Notes under the pieces: model-generated | The model's database searches: none | What the model saw: only the letters and a program-made list of their open reading frames with translations | What the model was told of the DNA's origin: nothing | Made by a program: the position numbers and the translations under genes | Shown here: one piece after another, positions 53,327 through 62,954 of the stretch | Layout: every line of letters starts with the position of its first letter | How positions within the stretch are numbered: position 1 is the first letter of the stretch | NCBI RefSeq assembly: GCF_001280015.1 | Contig: NZ_LGDV01000063.1 | Coordinates: 62,001-126,000 of the forward strand | Direction: 5' to 3' | Length of the DNA: 64,000 nucleotides | Source of the DNA: Streptomyces sp. MMG1121 | GTDB lineage: Bacteria > Actinomycetota > Actinomycetes > Streptomycetales > Streptomycetaceae

Positions 53327-54271
53327 GTGAGTACAGTCCACCAGCCAGACCTCAAGGACCGCCCCGCGCGGCTCACCGTCGGCGTCGTCGGCGCCGGCCG
53401 CGTGGGCCCCGCCCTGGCCGCGTCCCTCCAGCTCGCCGGGCACCGCCCGGTGGCCGTCTCCGGTGTCTCCGACGCCTCCCGCAGGCGCGCCGAGACCATG
53501 CTCCCGGACGTGCCGCTGGTGCCGCCCGCCGAGGTCCTGAACCGCGCCGACCTGGTGCTGCTCACCGTCCCCGACGACGTCCTGCCCGGCCTGGTCACCG
53601 GCCTCGCCGAGACCGGCGCCGTACGGCCCGGACAGCTGCTCGTGCACACCTCCGGCCGGTACGGCGCCAAGGTCCTCGACCCCGCCCTGCGCGCCGGCGC
53701 GCTGCCGCTGGCCCTGCACCCGGCGATGACGTTCACCGGTACGCCGGTGGACGTCCAGCGCTTGGCCGGCTGCTCCTTCGGCGTCACCGCGCCCGAGGAG
53801 CTGCGGCTGGCCGCCGAGGCCCTCGTCATCGAGATGGGCGGCGAGCCCGAGTGGATCAGCGAGGAGGACCGCCCGCTCTACCACGCGGCCCTCGCGCTCG
53901 GCGCCAACCACCTGGTGACCCTGGTCGCCCAGTCGATGGAGCTGCTGCGCACGGCCGGTGTGTCGGCGCCCGACCGGATGCTCGGCCCGCTGCTCGGCGC
54001 CGCCTTGGACAACGCCCTGCGCTCCGGCGACGCGGCGCTCACCGGTCCCGTCGCGCGCGGGGACGCCGGCACGGTCGCCGCGCACGTCACCGAGCTGCGC
54101 AAGCACGCCCCGCAGACCGTCGCGGGCTATCTCGCGATGGCCCGCGCCACCGCCGACCGGGCCCTCGCGCACGGCCTGCTGAAGCCGGAACTCGCCGAGG
54201 ACCTGCTGGGCGTGCTGGCCGAGGGATCCAACGGCACGAACGGCACCAATGGCACCAAGGGGAACGCCTGA
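53327..54271 (+). CDS. Rossmann/DUF2520 oxidoreductase, candidate ketopantoate reductase
   Basis: 314 aa, GTG start. NAD(P)-binding [22 protein letters not shown], then [26 protein letters not shown] and a C-terminal helical DUF2520 domain with the [15 protein letters not shown] segment. It overlaps panC (TGATG) and heads the pantothenate/NAD operon, which suggests the missing ketopantoate reductase step. The tail has Asn-Gly-Thr repeats just before the stop. Family is annotated only as predicted oxidoreductase (COG5495). Confidence 0.85.
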   Translation: MSTVHQPDLKDRPARLTVGVVGAGRVGPALAASLQLAGHRPVAVSGVSDASRRRAETMLPDVPLVPPAEVLNRADLVLLTVPDDVLPGLVTGLAETGAVRPGQLLVHTSGRYGAKVLDPALRAGALPLALHPAMTFTGTPVDVQRLAGCSFGVTAPEELRLAAEALVIEMGGEPEWISEEDRPLYHAALALGANHLVTLVAQSMELLRTAGVSAPDRMLGPLLGAALDNALRSGDAALTGPVARGDAGTVAAHVTELRKHAPQTVAGYLAMARATADRALAHGLLKPELAEDLLGVLAEGSNGTNGTNGTKGNA

Positions 54272-55263
54272 TGACCACCACCCTGCTGAGTACCGCCGAA
54301 GAGCTGCACGCGCGCGTGCGCCACGGCCGCCGAGCCGTCGTGATGACCATGGGCGCCCTGCACGAGGGCCACGCCACCCTGATCCGCGCCGCGCGGGAGC
54401 TGGCCGGCCCGGACGGCGAGGTCGTCGTGACCGTCTTCGTCAACCCGCTGCAGTTCGGCGCGGGCGAGGATCTCGACCGGTATCCGCGCACGCTGGAGGC
54501 CGATCTGAAGCTCGCCGAGCAGGCCGGCGCGGACGCCGTGTTCGCGCCGTCCGCGGACGGGGTCTACCCGGGCGGCGAACCCCAGGTGCGCATCACCGCC
54601 GGTCCCATGGGCGAACGCCTGGAGGGCGCCTCGCGGCCCGGCCACTTCGACGGCATGCTCACCGTCGTCGCCAAGCTGCTGCACCTGACCCGCCCCGACG
54701 CGGCCCTGTTCGGGCAGAAGGACGCCCAGCAGCTGGCCCTGATCCGGCGCATGGTGCGGGACCTGAACTTCGGTGTCGAGATCGTCGGCGTACCGACCGT
54801 GCGCGAGGCGGACGGGCTCGCCCTGTCCAGCCGCAACCGCTACCTGGCGCCGCAGGAGCGCGGTACGGCGCTCGCGCTGTCCCGGGCGCTGTTCGCCGGC
54901 CGTGACCGGCACGCCGCCCAGGAGGCACTGCGCGCGCGTGCCCGCGAAGTGCCCTCCACGCACGCGCGTGCCGAGGCGCTCAGCGCCATAGGGGAGTCCC
55001 GCGCGGCGGCCGACGCGCACGCCGTCGCCACCGCCGCGCCCGGCGGCCCGGCCGCGGTCCGCGCGGCGGCCCGCCAGATCCTGGACGAGGCCGCCCGCTT
55101 CGTGCCGCCGCTCCGGCTGGACTACCTCGCCCTGGTCGACCCCGCGGACTTCACCGAGATCGGCGACGACTTCACCGGCGAGGCCGTCCTCGCCGTCGCC
55201 GCGCGGGTCGGCACCACCCGGCTGATCGACAACCTCCCCCTCTCCTTCGGAGCCGCCTCGTGA
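54271..55263 (+). CDS. panC: Pantothenate synthetase
   Basis: 330 aa, somewhat longer than most PanC. HIGH-type [51 protein letters not shown] and KMSKS-like ALSSRNRYL are intact. The extra length is an Ala-rich stretch in the C-terminal domain (residues 205-285). Condenses pantoate and beta-alanine using ATP. ATG overlaps the preceding stop, and the next gene nadB overlaps by four bases. Confidence 0.97.
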   Translation: MTTTLLSTAEELHARVRHGRRAVVMTMGALHEGHATLIRAARELAGPDGEVVVTVFVNPLQFGAGEDLDRYPRTLEADLKLAEQAGADAVFAPSADGVYPGGEPQVRITAGPMGERLEGASRPGHFDGMLTVVAKLLHLTRPDAALFGQKDAQQLALIRRMVRDLNFGVEIVGVPTVREADGLALSSRNRYLAPQERGTALALSRALFAGRDRHAAQEALRARAREVPSTHARAEALSAIGESRAAADAHAVATAAPGGPAAVRAAARQILDEAARFVPPLRLDYLALVDPADFTEIGDDFTGEAVLAVAARVGTTRLIDNLPLSFGAAS

Positions 55264-56993
55264 CCAGCACCGGCACCAACACAGGCATACGACTGCACGC
55301 GCCCGCCCCCGGCTGGGCCATCGACGCGGACGTGGTCGTCGTCGGCTCCGGAGTGGCCGGCCTGACCGCGGCCCTGCGCTGCGAGGCCGCCGGGCTCACG
55401 ACGGTCGTCGTCACCAAGGCCCGCCTGGACGACGGTTCCACGCGCTGGGCGCAGGGCGGCATCGCCGCCGCCCTCGGCGAGGGCGACACCCCCGAGCAGC
55501 ACCTCGGGGACACCCTGGTGGCCGGGGCGGGCCTGTGCGACGAGGAGGCCGTACGGATCCTCGTCACCGAAGGCCCCGACGCCGTACGGCGGCTCATCGA
55601 CACCGGCGCCCACTTCGACGAGTCCTCCGAGGGCGAGCTGGACCTCACCCGCGAGGGCGGCCACCACCGGCGCCGCATCGCGCACGCGGGCGGCGACGCG
55701 ACCGGCGCCGAGGTCTCCCGGGCCCTCGTGGAGGCCGTACGCGCGCGTGGGCTGCGCACCATCGAGAACGCGCTCGTGCTGGACCTGCTGACCGACGCCG
55801 ACGGCCGTACGGCCGGTGTCACCCTGCACGTGATGGGCGAGGGCCAGCACGACGGCGTGGGCGCCGTGCACGCCCCCGCCGTGGTCCTCGCGACCGGCGG
55901 CATGGGCCAGGTCTTCTCCGCGACCACCAACCCGTCGGTGTCCACCGGCGACGGCGTGGCGCTGGCGCTGCGTGCGGGCGCCGAGATCTCCGACCTGGAG
56001 TTCGTGCAGTTCCACCCGACCGTGCTGTTCATCGGCGCGGACGCCGAAGGACAGCACCCGCTGGTCTCGGAGGCGGTGCGCGGCGAGGGCGCCCACCTGG
56101 TCGACGGCGACGGCGTGCGCTTCATGCTGGGCCAGCACGAACTGGCCGAGCTGGCGCCCCGGGACATCGTCGCCAAGGGCATCATGCGGCGCATGCGGGA
56201 GCAGGACGCCGAGCACATGTACCTCGACGCCCGGCACTTCGGGGCCGCCATGTGGGAGCACCGCTTCCCGACCATCCTGGCCGCCTGCAGGGCCAACGGC
56301 ATCGACCCCGTCACCGAGCCCATCCCGATCGCCCCGGCCGCCCACTACGCCTCCGGAGGCGTGCGCACCGACGCCCGGGGCCGCACGACCGTGCCCGGCC
56401 TGTACGCGTGCGGCGAGGTCGCGTGCACCGGCGTGCACGGCGCGAACCGGCTCGCCTCCAACTCCCTGCTCGAAGGCCTCGTCTACGCCGAACGGATCGC
56501 GGCCGACATCGCCGCGGCCCACGCGGAAAACGGCCTCCACGCGCGTGTGCCCGCGCCGGTCCCGCACCCCGACCGCCCCGCGCACCCGCTGCTCACCCCC
56601 GAGACCCGCTTCGCCATCCAGCGCGTCATGTCCATGGGCGCCGGTGTGCTGCGCTCGGAGGAGTCCCTCGCCCGGGCCGCCGAACAGCTCCAGCGGCTGC
56701 ACACGGAGGCCCGCGACGCGCTCGAGGAGCACGGCAAGACCGCCGAGCCCGGCGTCGACACCTGGGAGGCCACCAACCTCCTGTGCGTCGCCCGCGTCCT
56801 GGTCGCGGCCGCCCGGCTGCGCGAGGAGACCCGCGGCTGCCACTGGCGCGAGGACCGTGCCGAGCGCGACGACACCCACTGGCGGCGCCACATCGTCGTA
56901 CGGCTCAACCCGGACCGGTCCCTGGCCGTACGCACCACGGACACCGCAGACTTCCCCCCGACCCGGCACAACCAGCGCCCTCAGGAGCAGTGA
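55260..56993 (+). CDS. nadB: L-aspartate oxidase
   Basis: 577 aa. FAD-binding [111 protein letters not shown] spread through the protein. Makes iminoaspartate for quinolinate synthesis; NadA itself is not in the window. GTG overlaps the panC stop (GTGA). Confidence 0.97.
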   Translation: MTSTGTNTGIRLHAPAPGWAIDADVVVVGSGVAGLTAALRCEAAGLTTVVVTKARLDDGSTRWAQGGIAAALGEGDTPEQHLGDTLVAGAGLCDEEAVRILVTEGPDAVRRLIDTGAHFDESSEGELDLTREGGHHRRRIAHAGGDATGAEVSRALVEAVRARGLRTIENALVLDLLTDADGRTAGVTLHVMGEGQHDGVGAVHAPAVVLATGGMGQVFSATTNPSVSTGDGVALALRAGAEISDLEFVQFHPTVLFIGADAEGQHPLVSEAVRGEGAHLVDGDGVRFMLGQHELAELAPRDIVAKGIMRRMREQDAEHMYLDARHFGAAMWEHRFPTILAACRANGIDPVTEPIPIAPAAHYASGGVRTDARGRTTVPGLYACGEVACTGVHGANRLASNSLLEGLVYAERIAADIAAAHAENGLHARVPAPVPHPDRPAHPLLTPETRFAIQRVMSMGAGVLRSEESLARAAEQLQRLHTEARDALEEHGKTAEPGVDTWEATNLLCVARVLVAAARLREETRGCHWREDRAERDDTHWRRHIVVRLNPDRSLAVRTTDTADFPPTRHNQRPQEQ

Positions 56994-56998
56994 CAGAC

Positions 56999-57976
56999 GT
57001 GAGCACCGACGACCTTCCCCTCGCCTCCGCCGGCGGCTGTGGCGACGACTGCGCCTGCGGCGCCGAGGGCGATCAGGAATACCTGGAGTGCGGGCTCGAC
57101 CCCGCGCTCGCCGAGCTGCTGGCCGCCGCCGGGCTCGACCCGATCGAGGTCGAGGACGTCGCCAACGTCGCCATCCAGGAGGACCTGGACGGCGGCGTGG
57201 ACGTGACGACCGTCGCGACCATCCCCGAGGAGGCGGTGGCCACCGGCGACTTCACCGCGCGCGAGGCGGGCGTCGTGGCGGGCCTGCGGGTCGCCGAGGC
57301 CGTTCTCTCGGTGGTCTGCACGGACGAGTTCGAGGTCGAGCGGCACGTCGAGGACGGCGACCGGATCGAGGCCGGGCAGAAGCTGCTGTCCGTCACCACG
57401 CGCACGCGCGACCTGCTCACCGCCGAGCGCAGCGCGCTGAACATCCTGTGCCGCCTGTCCGGCATCGCGACGGCCACGCGTGCGTGGGCGGACGCCTTGG
57501 AGGGCACGAAGACCAAGGTCCGTGACACCCGCAAGACGACCCCCGGCCTGCGCTCGCTGGAGAAGTTCGGCGTCCGCTGCGGCGGGGGCGTCAACCACCG
57601 CATGTCGCTGTCCGACGCGGCCCTGGTGAAGGACAACCACGTGGTCGCCGCCGGTGGCGTCGCGCAGGCCTTCAAGGCCGTACGGGAGACCTTCCCGGAC
57701 GTGCCGATCGAGGTCGAGGTCGACACGCTGCACCAGCTGCGCGAGGTGGTCGAAGCCGGCGCCGACCTGATCCTGCTGGACAACTTCACGCCCGGCGAGT
57801 GCGCGGAGGCCGTCGGCATCGTCGGCGGCCGGGCCCTGCTGGAGGCCTCCGGCCGGCTGACGCTCGGCAACGCGCGCGCGTACGCCGACACCGGCGTGGA
57901 CTTCCTGGCGGTCGGCGCCCTCACCCACTCCTCGCCGATCCTGGACATCGGCCTGGACCTGCGCGAGGCGGAGTAA
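56999..57976 (+). CDS. nadC: Nicotinate-nucleotide pyrophosphorylase (carboxylating)
   Basis: 325 aa from GTG 56999, AGGAG about 12 bases upstream. QPRTase core: EDLDGGVDVTT, ERSALNILCRLSGIATAT, RDTRKTTPGLRSLEKFGVRCGGGVNHR, KDNHV and GVDFLAVGALTHSSP. Converts quinolinate to nicotinate mononucleotide. About 35 extra N-terminal residues hold Cys at 14, 18, 20 and 31, absent from typical NadC. Six bases after nadB. Confidence 0.96.
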   Translation: MSTDDLPLASAGGCGDDCACGAEGDQEYLECGLDPALAELLAAAGLDPIEVEDVANVAIQEDLDGGVDVTTVATIPEEAVATGDFTAREAGVVAGLRVAEAVLSVVCTDEFEVERHVEDGDRIEAGQKLLSVTTRTRDLLTAERSALNILCRLSGIATATRAWADALEGTKTKVRDTRKTTPGLRSLEKFGVRCGGGVNHRMSLSDAALVKDNHVVAAGGVAQAFKAVRETFPDVPIEVEVDTLHQLREVVEAGADLILLDNFTPGECAEAVGIVGGRALLEASGRLTLGNARAYADTGVDFLAVGALTHSSPILDIGLDLREAE

Positions 57977-57981
57977 CGGCC

Positions 57982-58779
57982 ATGCTGCTCACGATCGACG
58001 TCGGCAACACCCACACCGTCCTCGGCCTGTTCGACGGCGAGGACATCGTCGAGCACTGGCGCATCTCCACGGACGCGCGCCGCACGGCGGACGAGCTGGC
58101 GGTGCTGCTCCAGGGCCTGATGGGCATGCACCCGCTGCTCGGCGACGAGCTGGGCGACGGCATCGACGGCATCGCGATCTGCGCCACCGTCCCGTCGGTG
58201 CTGCACGAACTGCGCGAGGTCACCCGCAGGTACTACGGCGACGTACCCGCGGTGCTGGTCGAGCCGGGCGTGAAGACCGGCGTGCCGATCCTCACCGACA
58301 ACCCCAAGGAGGTCGGCGCCGACCGGATCATCAACGCGGTCGCGGCCGTCGAGCTGTACGGCGGCCCGGCGATCGTCGTCGACTTCGGTACGGCGACCAC
58401 GTTCGACGCGGTCTCCGCGCGCGGGGAGTACGTCGGCGGGGTCATCGCGCCCGGCATCGAGATCTCCGTGGAGGCGCTCGGCGTCAAGGGCGCGCAGCTG
58501 CGGAAGATCGAGGTGGCCCGGCCGCGCAGCGTGATCGGCAAGAACACGGTGGAGGCGATGCAGGCCGGCATCGTCTACGGCTTCGCCGGGCAGGTCGACG
58601 GGGTGGTGAGCCGGATGGCCCGGGAGCTGGCCGACGACCCCGACGACGTCACGGTGATCGCCACGGGCGGGCTCGCGCCGATGGTGCTGGGGGAGTCCTC
58701 GGTGATCGACGAGCACCAGCCGTGGCTGACGCTGATAGGGCTGCGCCTGGTCTACGAGCGGAACGTGTCCCGGCTGTGA
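57982..58779 (+). CDS. coaX: Type III pantothenate kinase
   Basis: 265 aa. ASKHA motifs: TIDVGNTHTVLGLF (phosphate 1), GADRIINAVAA, VVDFGTATTFDAVS and GGVIAPGIEIS, ATGGLAPM. First step of CoA synthesis; placed with panC, so the operon makes pantothenate and phosphorylates it. Starts five bases after nadC and is followed by a strong terminator. Confidence 0.97.
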   Translation: MLLTIDVGNTHTVLGLFDGEDIVEHWRISTDARRTADELAVLLQGLMGMHPLLGDELGDGIDGIAICATVPSVLHELREVTRRYYGDVPAVLVEPGVKTGVPILTDNPKEVGADRIINAVAAVELYGGPAIVVDFGTATTFDAVSARGEYVGGVIAPGIEISVEALGVKGAQLRKIEVARPRSVIGKNTVEAMQAGIVYGFAGQVDGVVSRMARELADDPDDVTVIATGGLAPMVLGESSVIDEHQPWLTLIGLRLVYERNVSRL

Positions 58780-58783
58780 GCGG

Positions 58784-58814
58784 ACCGGCGCCCTCTTCGG
58801 GGGCGCCGGTTTTC
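58784..58814 (+). terminator. Rho-independent terminator after coaX
   Basis: Ten-base stem ACCGGCGCCC/GGGCGCCGGT with a small loop containing TTCG, followed by TTTCTG. It ends the cofactor operon. Confidence 0.88.
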
Positions 58815-58930
58815 TGTTCCCGGGCTGCAGACAGCCGCAGGTGACACCGGTCGAGGGAAACCGGGAGCGACACGCGGCGACACAGCATTCCGGTCCATCA
58901 CTTTTGTCCGATTAGCGGTAGCGTCGCCGC

Positions 58931-59608
58931 ATGCCCACGCCATACGGATCCCGCGGCGGCATGGCGTTCGGCGTGGAGGAGCTCCGTGTGCTCCGCCGCG
59001 CCCTCGCCCTCGCCCTTCACCCCGGTCCCGCCTCTGCCGGGGACGTCCAGGACTGTTTCCGGCTCGCCGAGTCGCTCGACGAGGCGATGTGCGAGGGGGC
59101 CAGACTGCGCGCGTTCCTGGTGGCCGACCTCGGCCGGTACCGGGCGGCGCTGCCGGGCACGGCCGCCGGGTACCTCACCATCCTGGAGGAGGCGCTGGGC
59201 GCCGGGCACCGGCCGACCGCGGATGATCTCGCCGCGCTGCGGGCGCTGCGCGGCAATCCCGTGGCGGCCGCGCTGCTGGACCGCTGCCAGGCGCTGGCCG
59301 AGCAGGACGTACGGGCCCGGTTCGCACAGGGCGCCCGGACCGTGCCCGCTCCCGCCGTACCGCCCGCACGGACCCGCCTGCTGGCCCTTCCCGGCGGTGC
59401 GGGCGAGCCCGTGGTCCAGGAGGCCGAGGAGCCCGCGAAACCGGCGGAGAAGCCCGCACAGAAGCCCGGGCCGACCCCTGCGGAGCGACCCGCACCCGAG
59501 CCGACGGCACCGAAGCGGCCCATCCCGACGCCGGGGGAGGTCTTCCCGCGCCGCAAACCGGCCCCGCCGACGGAGGCCGCCGAGCCCCGCCAACTGGCCG
59601 CCGGCTGA
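58931..59608 (+). CDS. Hypothetical protein with Pro/Ala-rich tail
   Basis: 225 aa. The first 140 residues are helical (FGVEELRVLRRALALALHPG, LAESLDEAMCEGARLRAFLVADLGRYRAALP), the rest is P/A/E-rich and low complexity. TAGCGT six bases before the ATG indicates a leaderless start. Not recognised. Conserved-looking N-terminus suggests a real gene. No partner is evident. Confidence 0.65.
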   Translation: MPTPYGSRGGMAFGVEELRVLRRALALALHPGPASAGDVQDCFRLAESLDEAMCEGARLRAFLVADLGRYRAALPGTAAGYLTILEEALGAGHRPTADDLAALRALRGNPVAAALLDRCQALAEQDVRARFAQGARTVPAPAVPPARTRLLALPGGAGEPVVQEAEEPAKPAEKPAQKPGPTPAERPAPEPTAPKRPIPTPGEVFPRRKPAPPTEAAEPRQLAAG

Positions 59609-59812
59609 TCCCGCATCTTTCGCCGGACCGCCCGTGCGGACTTCGCCGGACCGCCCGTGCGGACTTCGCCGCCGGGTGGTGCGGCCGTCATCCCCTCCGG
59701 CGTGCCCTCCCCGGCGGCTGCTTGCGGAGGTGTCGGCGCAGGTCGGGCCACCGGCCGGGGGCTTCGTGCACCCCGCCCCTTTCGCCCGTTCCCGCGTGGC
59801 TACTCTGGAGGC

Positions 59813-59992
59813 ATGGACTACGTCTCCGCGCTCGTGCCTCCGGTCGTGATGGCCGTGTTCTTCGTCGGTCTGGTCAGGGTGATCGTGAAGACCCAGGGCG
59901 GGGCCGCCAAGGCCAAGGAGGACGCGGCCGTCGACGCCGCCCTCGCGCGCGCGGAGGGTGCGCGGCAGGCCTCGGTCGGCAGCGACGCCTGA
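59813..59992 (+). CDS. Small single-helix membrane protein
   Basis: 59 aa: one membrane helix (LVPPVVMAVFFVGLVRVIV) followed by a charged Ala/Lys/Asp helix. TACTCT six bases before the ATG (leaderless type). Small Streptomyces membrane proteins of this kind are common; function unknown. The 200-bp stretch after it holds a terminator. Confidence 0.72.
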   Translation: MDYVSALVPPVVMAVFFVGLVRVIVKTQGGAAKAKEDAAVDAALARAEGARQASVGSDA

Positions 59993-60074
59993 GCCGCCCG
60001 AGTCCTTCACCCGCCCATGCCGCGCCCGTCCTCACGGCCGACGGCGCGCCCGGGCGCGGCATCGCCTTTCCCTC

Positions 60075-60125
60075 GGCGTACGACTCCCGCATCGCGGTGC
60101 GGCTTCGAGTCGTACGCCCTTTTTG
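60075..60125 (+). terminator. Strong Rho-independent terminator
   Basis: Outer stem GGCGTACGACTC/GAGTCGTACGCC, inner stem CCGCA/TGCGG, followed by CTTTTTG. It lies 82 bp after the small membrane-protein gene and 70 bp before the BlaI-like gene. Confidence 0.9.
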
Positions 60126-60193
60126 TTCGCATTCGCAGTCTTAGTGCACGTCCGGCACGTCATTGTCCGGATCTCCCACTATTGTTCTGAGCT

Positions 60194-60634
60194 GTGCCTC
60201 GCCCATTGGGAGAACTCGAAGACGCGGTCATGACGCGGGTGTGGAAGTGGAACCGCCCGGTGACCGTTCGAGAAGTCCTGGAAGACCTCCAGCAGGAACG
60301 CTCGATCGCGTACACCACCGTGATGACCGTTTTGGACAATCTCCATCAGAAGGGCTGGGTGCGCCGGGAGGCGGAAGGGCGGGCCTATCGATATGAGGCC
60401 GTCTCGACGCGAGCCGCGTACGCCGCCGCCTTGATGAACGATGCGTGGTCGCAGAGTGACAACCCGGCCGCCGCTCTCGTCGCCTTCTTCGGGATGATGA
60501 GCGACGAACAGCGCCAGGCCCTCCGTGACGCCGTACGCATCGTCCAGGGGCCGGAAACCCAGGAAGCTCCCGAAGCCGCCGAACCGCGCCAAGAGGAGAA
60601 CCCCGGCTCGGCACAGGACGCGGCCGGGCGATAG
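60194..60634 (+). CDS. BlaI/MecI-family transcriptional repressor
   Basis: 146 aa. Winged helix LGELEDAVMTRVWKWNRPVTVREVLEDLQQ, IAYTTVMTVLDNLHQKGWVRREAEGRAYRYE is the Penicillinase_R signature. No adjacent BlaR sensor protease or beta-lactamase is present. GTG start with TATTGT eight bases upstream. The acidic C-terminal tail is longer than in BlaI. Targets unknown. Confidence 0.9.
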   Translation: MPRPLGELEDAVMTRVWKWNRPVTVREVLEDLQQERSIAYTTVMTVLDNLHQKGWVRREAEGRAYRYEAVSTRAAYAAALMNDAWSQSDNPAAALVAFFGMMSDEQRQALRDAVRIVQGPETQEAPEAAEPRQEENPGSAQDAAGR

Positions 60635-60643
60635 CGTCCGCTC

Positions 60644-61177
60644 ATGTCAGCAGAGCACCCCGAAGTCTCCGCAAAAGCCATCACCGTCCGGCGGGCGCGG
60701 ACCAGCGATGTCCCGGCCGTACGTCACCTCCTCGACGCCTACGTGCGCGACCGGATCCTGCTCGACAAAGCCACGGTCACGCTTTACGAGGACATCCAGG
60801 AGTTCTGGGTCGCGGAACGCGACGACAACGCCGAGGTGGTCGGCTGCGGTGCGCTGCACGTCATGTGGGAGGACCTCGCGGAAGTCCGCACTCTCGGGGT
60901 GAAGCCCGGCCTCAAGGGCGCCGGCGTCGGTCATCAGTTGCTGGAGAAGTTGCTGGAGACCGCACGCTGGCTCGGCGTTCGCCGCGTTTTCTGCCTGACC
61001 TTCGAAGTCGACTTCTTCGGGAAGCACGGCTTCGTGGAGATCGGGGAGACGCCCGTCGACACCGATGTCTACGCGGAGCTGTTGCGTTCCTATGACGAGG
61101 GCGTCGCGGAGTTCCTCGGTCTCGAACGAGTGAAACCGAACACCTTGGGCAACAGTCGGATGCTTCTGCATCTGTGA
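60644..61177 (+). CDS. argA: GNAT acetyltransferase, ArgA-like N-acetylglutamate synthase
   Basis: 177 aa. The N-acetyltransferase fold is complete: RRARTSDVPAVRHLLDAYV, GCGALHVMWEDLAEVRTLGVKPGLKGAGVGHQLLEKLLETAR, and a C-terminal FCLTFEVDFFGKHGFVEIGE. This short form, without a kinase-like domain, is that of mycobacterial ArgA that starts arginine synthesis. TAGCGT six bases before the ATG overlaps the end of the BlaI gene. Assignment is by similarity to that family from memory. Confidence 0.85.
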   Translation: MSAEHPEVSAKAITVRRARTSDVPAVRHLLDAYVRDRILLDKATVTLYEDIQEFWVAERDDNAEVVGCGALHVMWEDLAEVRTLGVKPGLKGAGVGHQLLEKLLETARWLGVRRVFCLTFEVDFFGKHGFVEIGETPVDTDVYAELLRSYDEGVAEFLGLERVKPNTLGNSRMLLHL

Positions 61178-61379
61178 TCGTCATTGCCCAGGTGGCTATG
61201 TCCGAAACGCGCATGTTTCCGGGCGGAGGTGGTCCACCGGCCCTCTCCCAGGGGTTTGTGTTTTTCCGGCAAAAGCGGTTTGCTTTCCGACGTACTGCAG
61301 TACTGCATATAACAGGGGCGGCGAAACGGCGGACGCCGCACACCCCTGGTCCTCAACGTTATCGATGAAAGGAAATCCG

Positions 61380-61715
61380 GTGGCACAGAAGGTTCAGGTC
61401 CTTCTTGTCGACGACCTCGACGGCGGCGAGGCGGACGAGACCGTGACGTTCGCGCTGGACGGCAAGACGTACGAGATCGATCTCACGACCATCAATGCGG
61501 ACAAGCTGCGTGGTCTTCTCGAGCCCTATGTGAAGGGCGGGCGTCGTACCGGAGGCCGTGCCTCTGGTGGACGTGGAAAGGCGCGTGCCGCTTCCGGTGG
61601 CAACCAGGACACCGCGGCGATCCGCGCCTGGGCCAAGGAGAGCGGTTACGAGGTCAACGACCGCGGTCGTGTTCCCGCGTCCATTCGCGAGGCTTACGAG
61701 AAGGCCAACGGCTGA
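61380..61715 (+). CDS. lsr2: Lsr2 nucleoid-associated xenogeneic silencer
   Basis: 111 aa from GTG 61380, AAAGGA seven bases upstream. N-terminal dimerisation domain AQKVQVLLVDDLDGGEADETVTFALDGKTYEIDL and C-terminal DNA-binding IRAWAKESGYEVNDRGRVPASIREAYEKANG with the RGR loop that enters the AT-rich minor groove. Represses foreign, A+T-rich DNA. Its 3' end overlaps by 22 bp the end of the convergent gene. Confidence 0.97.
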   Translation: MAQKVQVLLVDDLDGGEADETVTFALDGKTYEIDLTTINADKLRGLLEPYVKGGRRTGGRASGGRGKARAASGGNQDTAAIRAWAKESGYEVNDRGRVPASIREAYEKANG

Positions 61716-62524
61716 TCCCGCCAAAAGGCGGGCGACGGCCCGGCGCACGCGCGCCGCAGCCGGATCCGGTGACACCACGCTGCCACCGTGTCCACCAGTC
61801 GCACGAGATCGGGGGCGCTCCCCTCGCGCCCCACGGCCGACAGTGCCGGCAGCGAGGCCTCGACCTCGCATCCCGGCCTGGGGGGCCGCAGCCATACGGC
61901 GGCCCCCCGTACGGAAACAGAACCGGAACCAGTCTCCGGCGGAGATTCCGGCCCGGATTCCGGCGGAGCCAGTAGAGATTCCGGCGCAGATACGGCCCCC
62001 TGTTCCGGCGGCGCCGGTGCCTCCAGCACATCGCCCGCGCCCAGGGCCCGCAGGTCGAGCGTGACGGCGCTCCACTCCAGCCAGTCCAGCAGCCCGGGCA
62101 GCTCCTCCGCGCTGCCCGCGGCCATCAGCAGTTCCATCCGGTCGCCCCGCAGGGCCACCGGAGAGCCCGGCGCGAGATGCCGGAGCGCCCCCGCGCCCGC
62201 CTCGGCCGGCACGTCCAGGACGTCGAAGCGCACTCCGGCCAGCAGCCGCAGCGGCCGTCCGGGCACTGTCGTCCACCCCAGATCGTTCTCGTACCAGTGG
62301 CGGGCCCGCGCATCCGGGCCGGCCGCAGGAGCGCAGGGCTCCGGTTCCGGATCGAGAGGCCGACGGGGAAAGGGGACCGTATGGACGGCAAGAGCATGTG
62401 CCGTAATGCCAGGGAGCCCCGTGGGCTCCGTGGGTTCCGTGGGCGTCGTGCGTTTCATGGGCTTCGTGGGAGTCGTGCGGTTCGCGTGAGCAACCGCTCG
62501 GTTCTCGGGGGCCGGGCCAGCCAT
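61694..62524 (-). CDS. Hypothetical protein, prim-pol-like fragment with PT-rich head
   Basis: 276 aa from ATG 62524; a TTG a few codons upstream with GGAG nearby is an alternative. The first 55 residues are Thr/Pro repeats (TTPTKPMKRTTPTEPTEPT). The middle, HWYENDLGWTTVPGRPLRLLAGVRFDVLDVP and MELLMAAGSAEELPGLLDWLEW, resembles the start of actinobacterial bifunctional primase/polymerase domains, but the catalytic acidic residues are not evident. Function unknown. Confidence 0.6.
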   Translation of the reverse strand: MAGPAPENRAVAHANRTTPTKPMKRTTPTEPTEPTGLPGITAHALAVHTVPFPRRPLDPEPEPCAPAAGPDARARHWYENDLGWTTVPGRPLRLLAGVRFDVLDVPAEAGAGALRHLAPGSPVALRGDRMELLMAAGSAEELPGLLDWLEWSAVTLDLRALGAGDVLEAPAPPEQGAVSAPESLLAPPESGPESPPETGSGSVSVRGAAVWLRPPRPGCEVEASLPALSAVGREGSAPDLVRLVDTVAAWCHRIRLRRACAGPSPAFWRDQPLAFS

Positions 62525-62735
62525 GCCAACTGCAACCGGCAAAACATCTCCAGAGTTACGCTGAGTGCCCTCCCGATTGCGCGCAGTACCGGAAAAGGGG
62601 GCGCGTGGGGGTCCGGGGAGGCGCGAGGTTGTTCGCCCATAGCGGAGGGAACGGGCGCGCGCGGCATGGAGTGTCCGTGCCCGCGGGTAAGACATGCCTA
62701 GTGGGAGGGGGCGACACGCAGGACGGGCCGTCTCA

Positions 62736-62753
62736 CGTTCGCCATCGGCGTAC
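62736..62753 (+). promoter_or_regulatory. ClgR-like operator upstream of clpC
   Basis: CGTTCGCCATCGGCGTAC fits the ClgR consensus as I recall it (WNNWCGCYNANRGCGWWS) at 16 of 18 positions and is close to a GTTCGCC-N3-GGCGWAC dyad. It is 202 bp before the clpC start. The rest of the 430-bp gap (62525-62954) shows no ORF on the plus strand; no confident -10/-35 could be chosen. Confidence 0.5.
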
Positions 62754-62954
62754 TGGCGAGTGGGGTAACTGCCTGGCCTGCGGGAACATCGTCTCGCACC
62801 ATCAGGTTGGAGCAGATGTCGGCGTTCGGGGTCAGGAGGCCAAGGACGGTGTCGGCAGTTGGAATGAGCGGTCCCCGCTTGCGGGACTAAGCTGCGGAAG
62901 GACAGGGAGGGGAAGTTCCCCCCACTGCCTGACCGCTCTGAGGAGCGATTAACG

